Translations under genes and position numbers: made by a program
Notes under the pieces: model-generated
Databases searched by the model: none
Told to the model about the DNA's origin: nothing
What the model saw: only the letters and a program-made list of their open reading frames with translations
Origin: Tetmemena sp. SeJ-2015
Lineage: Eukaryota; Ciliophora; Spirotrichea; Sporadotrichida; Oxytrichidae
DNA length: 64,000 nucleotides
Direction: 5' to 3'
NCBI GenBank assembly: GCA_027382625.1
Contig: JAJKFJ010020664.1
Coordinates: 103,625-167,624, forward strand
Part shown: positions 59,443 to 64,000 of the stretch, piece by piece
Numbering within the stretch: position 1 is the stretch's first letter
How the letters are laid out: every line of letters begins with the position of its first letter

Positions 59443-62400
59443 ATGAGTATGTTCTACTGCCATTACTATAAGAGGTGTCTAAGAAGAGATAATGACTACA
59501 CAAACTCCGAACCAAGAAATTAACCAAGTTCATAAACTTATGACCGAGATAACTCACTCCACGGACCTACTATGAAGAAGCTACAAGGATCAAAGTTTCA
59601 TAAAATTTAATGCTTTATCGAATGGTAATAAATTCAACCCAAAAACTCACACTTCAACTGCCAAGATATTTAAAGTTATTATATTTATTATTAATTTAAT
59701 TCTCTTTTTTATTAAATTCTCAGCTATAGTTTAAGAATTAACAGCAAAACAAGATTAAAGAAATTTCCATGATTAGAAGCATCATCAAATAATTTAAACT
59801 CCTCTCTCACTTGCTATGTATTCTGTTTTATTTCAGAGGAGTACTTGAATAAAGAGTCAAACAAAAAGCAAGCAGATGGCGGTTAGTCTAAGATATGCCA
59901 AGATTCCAATATGAATATCCAAAATGAAACTTAGAGATAAAAACACAATCGTTAAGGGGGGCTGCTGAGCTTGCCGCAATAATAGAAGCTCCTACTTGAG
60001 AGATAAATTATTAAAAGAGAGAATTCATTTCTTAATAAATTTAAAGAGCTAGTCTAATGACAATTTTTCGAATGCTTTCAAAAACTTAAAGGAAAACTAA
60101 AGTTTGATTTCTTAATTTTCTCTCTCAAGTCAGCCCACAACTATATCTTTATATTTAACTTAGAAGGCAAAATACACTTAATCAACATCTTAACTATTGT
60201 CTTAATTTTATCAAAATTTCATTCTATAAGTGTTTTAATTTAATTTGTTAATATATTAATTCCATACTCCTCTTATTGGTATACTTTAATGGGATAGAAA
60301 ACTCTAAAATGCTTTTGCTTATAAACTACTAGCTATTTTTAATTTCTTCTAAAAATAGTCCCTGTCTTTTAGGGTAAAATTTTTTTATTTTTACAAATTG
60401 CTTAAGTTATTTATACCCTTTAACGAAATATATATAAATGTTCATCTTTTTCGAAAATGATGAATTTGTATTTATTTGATAATGGATAACATTTACAAAT
60501 AGCTTCTATGCTAAAATATTTAAATTTTATTTTAATTTGTGTAATAGAAGATAAATATTAGGAAGAATAAAAGGTAATTGGTGGTTGTAGGGAAAAGAGC
60601 AATAGAACTTCGACCCTTGTTAGCCCTAAAGAATCCAATTAAATCTAGTAACTGAATAACTAGAGAAAACCATAATTCCCCGTTCCCATAGACAACGCCA
60701 TCTATTTTTACTTTATAGACAAGCTATAAAAATAACCCTAAATTTAAGATACTCATTTTAACTATACCTTATTAAATCTGTTATTTCATATTAAATTATA
60801 TTTTATTTAGAATTAACTTTGTTCCCTCAAAATTAAAGAAAATGAAAACAGAAAGTTAGAAGAAACAGTAAAATCCAAATTCAAAATCTCTATCACTGCT
60901 TTAATTTTCGTTTATATTATAATCTCGATTAAAAACGATGAAGAGGCACGGCATTCAGAGACTGCTTCGCTCTCGTCCTATCAGTAGAGCGGCAAAATTA
61001 AGCAACCAAAGAAGGTCGTCACCCTAAAAAAACCTAAAGCAGAACAATTTAACAGTCCCTAAAACACAGGACCGACTTTATAAGATTATTATTCAAAATT
61101 TAGTGAAAAAGATAGTTTAATTTATACTAGATCTGATTAAATAAGTTGAAACTAAAACATTTCAAGTTTAAGCTAAAAAGAACCAATGGATTAAGGAAAC
61201 TTATTTTATTAGGCTTTTTTTTGGGTGATTCAAGCTCAGTAAAAATATAATTAGGTTAAATTTAAATTTTCTAGAAGCCATCACAGATTGCCGCCCACTT
61301 TTATAATTTTCAGCAATTTGAAAATACTAAACTATAATAGAGAAATTAATTATATATCAAGCAAGATAATTAACAACAAAATGGAGACACTAAATCTCTT
61401 AATTAAAAGCAAACTGAGTCATCTCCTAACAAAAACGATAAGATTCAAAAATAGTTATCAATAGAATAGAAAACAGCTGTTTTCCAGATCGAAAATAAAA
61501 ATGGCTTGCCTCTTTAACAGTAAAGCTAACTTAAGAAATTTATGATCATAAATTAGTAAGAGGGAGTTGCTAAAGCTGTAGGACAGACAGAAACACTTAA
61601 TTAATCCAAAGATATAAGTAGTATATAATTGGTACCAGCAAGTCAAAATATATAAAATGGAGTTAACTCTCTCATTATAGAAAACTTTGTGTATGTAATA
61701 TATATCTATATTTTATAAACTAATAATTCTTCAGCAGGCGACTCTAAAACTCTGATACCAAGGACAAAAGTAAATTTATTTTAAATCGAATAGGCAATCC
61801 CCCTCCTAAAACAAAGGTGGTGCGCAATCTATTTAATACTAAAGCTTTGATTCCAGCAGCAATTTGCGTGACTCATAATTTGTCACAAGTTATTTTAAAC
61901 TGTTCATAAGCAAAGATGATGTCACACAATCTCAGCTTGCTTAAACAAAAATTAGAGGATGTATCTGCCTATCAAAGCAATAGAAATATCTAGCAGAAGA
62001 TAAGCTCACCTACCAAAGTTAACTCTAACACAGTTAAAAGTGAAAGGAAAACACTTGCTCAGCATTAGAAAAAGTAAAATTAATTCTAAATGGGATAGGT
62101 TGAGCAAGAGAGGAATACCAATTAGTAATTTAGCAACTTAGATTCGTAACATGACTCTAAGTTTGATAAATACATGAAAAATCAAGTTTAAAAGGGCTCC
62201 TCTGCTTCCAGAGCTAAACGGGAAATGAGTGTTGATGTCATTGACTATAGGAAATAAGTCAAAATGAAAACGAGAATCAAATACTATGTATGATATAAAT
62301 AAGTATTCGGACTTGGAAGTTCAGATTAGGCAACTCTTGGAAAGTTAGAAAGGCCCTAATTGATAAATTTAAGCTAATAGCTGGAGACATTCAATCCAAA

Positions 62401-64000
62401 TAATGAGGGAACTGCAATAGATAGCACTCAAAAATAAAATAAAGTTTCTAATGATAAAAATGGCAGAGAAGATTTGATGAGCCGCGAAACTGCACATTTT
62501 AGGCTGACCTTCTCTTAAAACGAAGAGTGGGATTTCACAAACACGCACAAGAATTCTAAAATCAATAAGAAGAGATGCGGCTCAAATCCGACCAGGCATT
62601 CATCCAAAAATTTGTTTAACCTAACTAAAGATGAGGAAGTCAGGAATTAAAAAAGTTCAAATATTCCATAATAAAATTTAATTATTAATTAATTTTAATT
62701 AAGTTTATCTTTTTATCATAAATGCTAATTTATGAAACTCTATCTTTTTTATACCCTATTTAGCAATAAAAAGGAAATGTAATCACCAAACCTAATGGAA
62801 AGTAAGAATTCTTAAATCCCTCAAGAATTTATGAGCAGTAAGGTGAGTAGTAAAAAGATCTTAGTCTTTTTTTTCTAGTTCAGATTAAATTTTGATCAAG
62901 GCAATTCAAAGTCAAAGACTCAGCAGCTAGAAATCTTTTAAAAGTCAAGGGTCAGCTTCAAAATACAGGAAGGAGGATTTTCTGAATTCAGAAGATATTG
63001 AGTAAAGTTCAACTAATCTTCCTTTAATTAATCTTACGAATCTTGCCGCAAATACGAAGCATAGCAACAACAATCAAATAATCGCTCATTATCAGTCGGA
63101 GAAGAATTTAAATTAGCATTTCAGTTCTTAGCCTTTGGCATAAATTCACATTTTGTAATATATTTGGATTAGCTGCAGTCAACAATAATCAAAATCAACA
63201 ATTTAGAGAGGTAATGACTTATGAAATATTTCTTGACCACTTTCATAAATTATTTACTGCGGGAATTATCATAATAAGATATCACTTTATGATTACTAAA
63301 ATCTTATTAGAAAAGGTGAGGAATAAATTTTCCATTCTCCCCCTAAATATGATACCCTAGATTATAAATGAGAGCAGCAAGTAGTTGAAGAAAAAGACGC
63401 ATTTCCTCAAGAGAATATCCAAGGATTCCAATCCCTAATCTATCTTAGACATTGGGAAAGAGTTAAAGTCCACCAATACAAGAAACTCCTAGGGCACCAT
63501 GGCATAAGCATCACTTGGAGTTAGTGATTATTATAGAACTAATTAATATTTTAAAAAATTTTCGAGGAAAAATATAACTATAAGTTACATATACTATAGC
63601 TATCTAAGGTTCATTACATGGAAGCGATAAGGAAATGTAGAAACTCAATGCATCATTATCCTACAAAACAAAAGCTAGTCGCTCTCATATCTCACGCTGA
63701 GTAATGTTGAAAATTTCACGAGAGCGCGCATCGAAAATTCAACTGCGATAGAGAGTGAAGTGCTAGCAGGCATATACTCTTTATATACTGTGTATTTATC
63801 AAGCACCATTTCTTTCATCTAAGTAGAAATGATATTTTAACTTGAAATGATAAATATAAAAGTGCAAATGCTTTTCCACTTGATAGCGTACTTACTTGAG
63901 GCGCTCAAAGTGCGTAGGGGGCGCCGTGAAACGCTCTCTCGAATATGCTATTGGCACTTGTTCATATCGGAAAGTAGAGAGGAGAGGCTTGCACTGAAAA
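59443..64000 (+). CDS. Interrupted Ser/Asn/Gln/Lys-rich gene, runs off the window edge
   Basis: Coding-like blocks on the plus strand, separated by AT-rich gaps: FYCHYYKRCLRRDNDYTNSE (59.45 kb), GPTMKKLQGSKFHK, YLNKESNKKQADGGQSKICQ (59.85), NDEEARHSETASLSSY and KIKQPKKVVTLKKPKAEQ (60.95), MMSHNLSLLKQKLEDVSAYQ to REMSVDVIDYRKQVKMKTRI (61.9-62.28), YDINKYSDLEVQIRQLLES, REDLMSRETAHFRLTFSQNE and NKKRCGSNPTRHSSKN (62.45-62.62), KYRKEDFLNSEDIEQSSTNL (62.97), KKKTHFLKRISKDSNPQSIL and KELKSTNTRNSQGTMAQASL (63.4-63.5). After that the frame is open to the edge. Basic and disordered overall, with no recognised domain. The gaps are probably IESs, but I found no clear pointers. Confidence 0.5.

Overview
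The window is nuclear DNA from a ciliate, most likely germline (micronuclear) DNA. Long conserved genes read through only if TAA and TAG code for glutamine and TGA is the sole stop. Several introns are tiny (20-23 nt). In the right two thirds, coding blocks are cut by short AT-rich segments bounded by 3-13 bp direct repeats, and deleting the segment plus one repeat restores a conserved protein reading. This is how internal eliminated sequences (IESs) and pointers look. Pointers such as ATGCA, AAGG and ACC lack the TA core of Paramecium-type IESs, so a spirotrich-like ciliate fits best, but the class is an inference.

Left region (1-24 kb) is gene dense with mostly short spacers. In order: C-terminus of a BIRC6-type ubiquitin-conjugating enzyme (+); ubiquitin-activating enzyme E1 (+, 14 bp gap); a C2-domain protein with a long Gln/Pro/Tyr tail (-); a calcium-dependent protein kinase (-); a small protein with an acylation-type N-terminus (-); an unknown ORF (+); Nop56 (-); a coiled-coil protein (-); a second coiled-coil protein (+); a Gln/Asn/Ser-rich protein (+); pyruvate kinase with a large extra segment (-); a GRD-repeat protein (-); and a long coiled-coil/Gln-rich protein (-). 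Several of these genes carry single-base frame breaks, often in A or T runs.

Middle region (25-28 kb) holds an unknown gene on the minus strand whose 5' end lies in a nearly perfect 1.47 kb palindrome (26,282-27,755, 28 bp spacer). The palindrome leaves an inverted, truncated copy of that gene on its right side.

Right region (28-58 kb) is very AT-rich and holds four paralogous protein kinase genes on the minus strand. One (A, 28.0-29.4 kb) is divergent. Three (B, C, D) are long tandem copies with an N-terminal conserved region, a possible PH-like segment, the kinase domain and a Ser-rich C-terminal region. They are split by IESs at shared positions, with pointers and IES lengths that differ between copies. 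Copy A shares only one of these sites and has one of its own. Two related secreted-protein genes (49.5-52.4 kb, +) sit between copies C and D. The window ends in an interrupted low-complexity gene (+, 59.4 kb to the edge).

Limits: all calls come from reading the sequence by eye. Starts, ends and many junctions in the interrupted genes are approximate.
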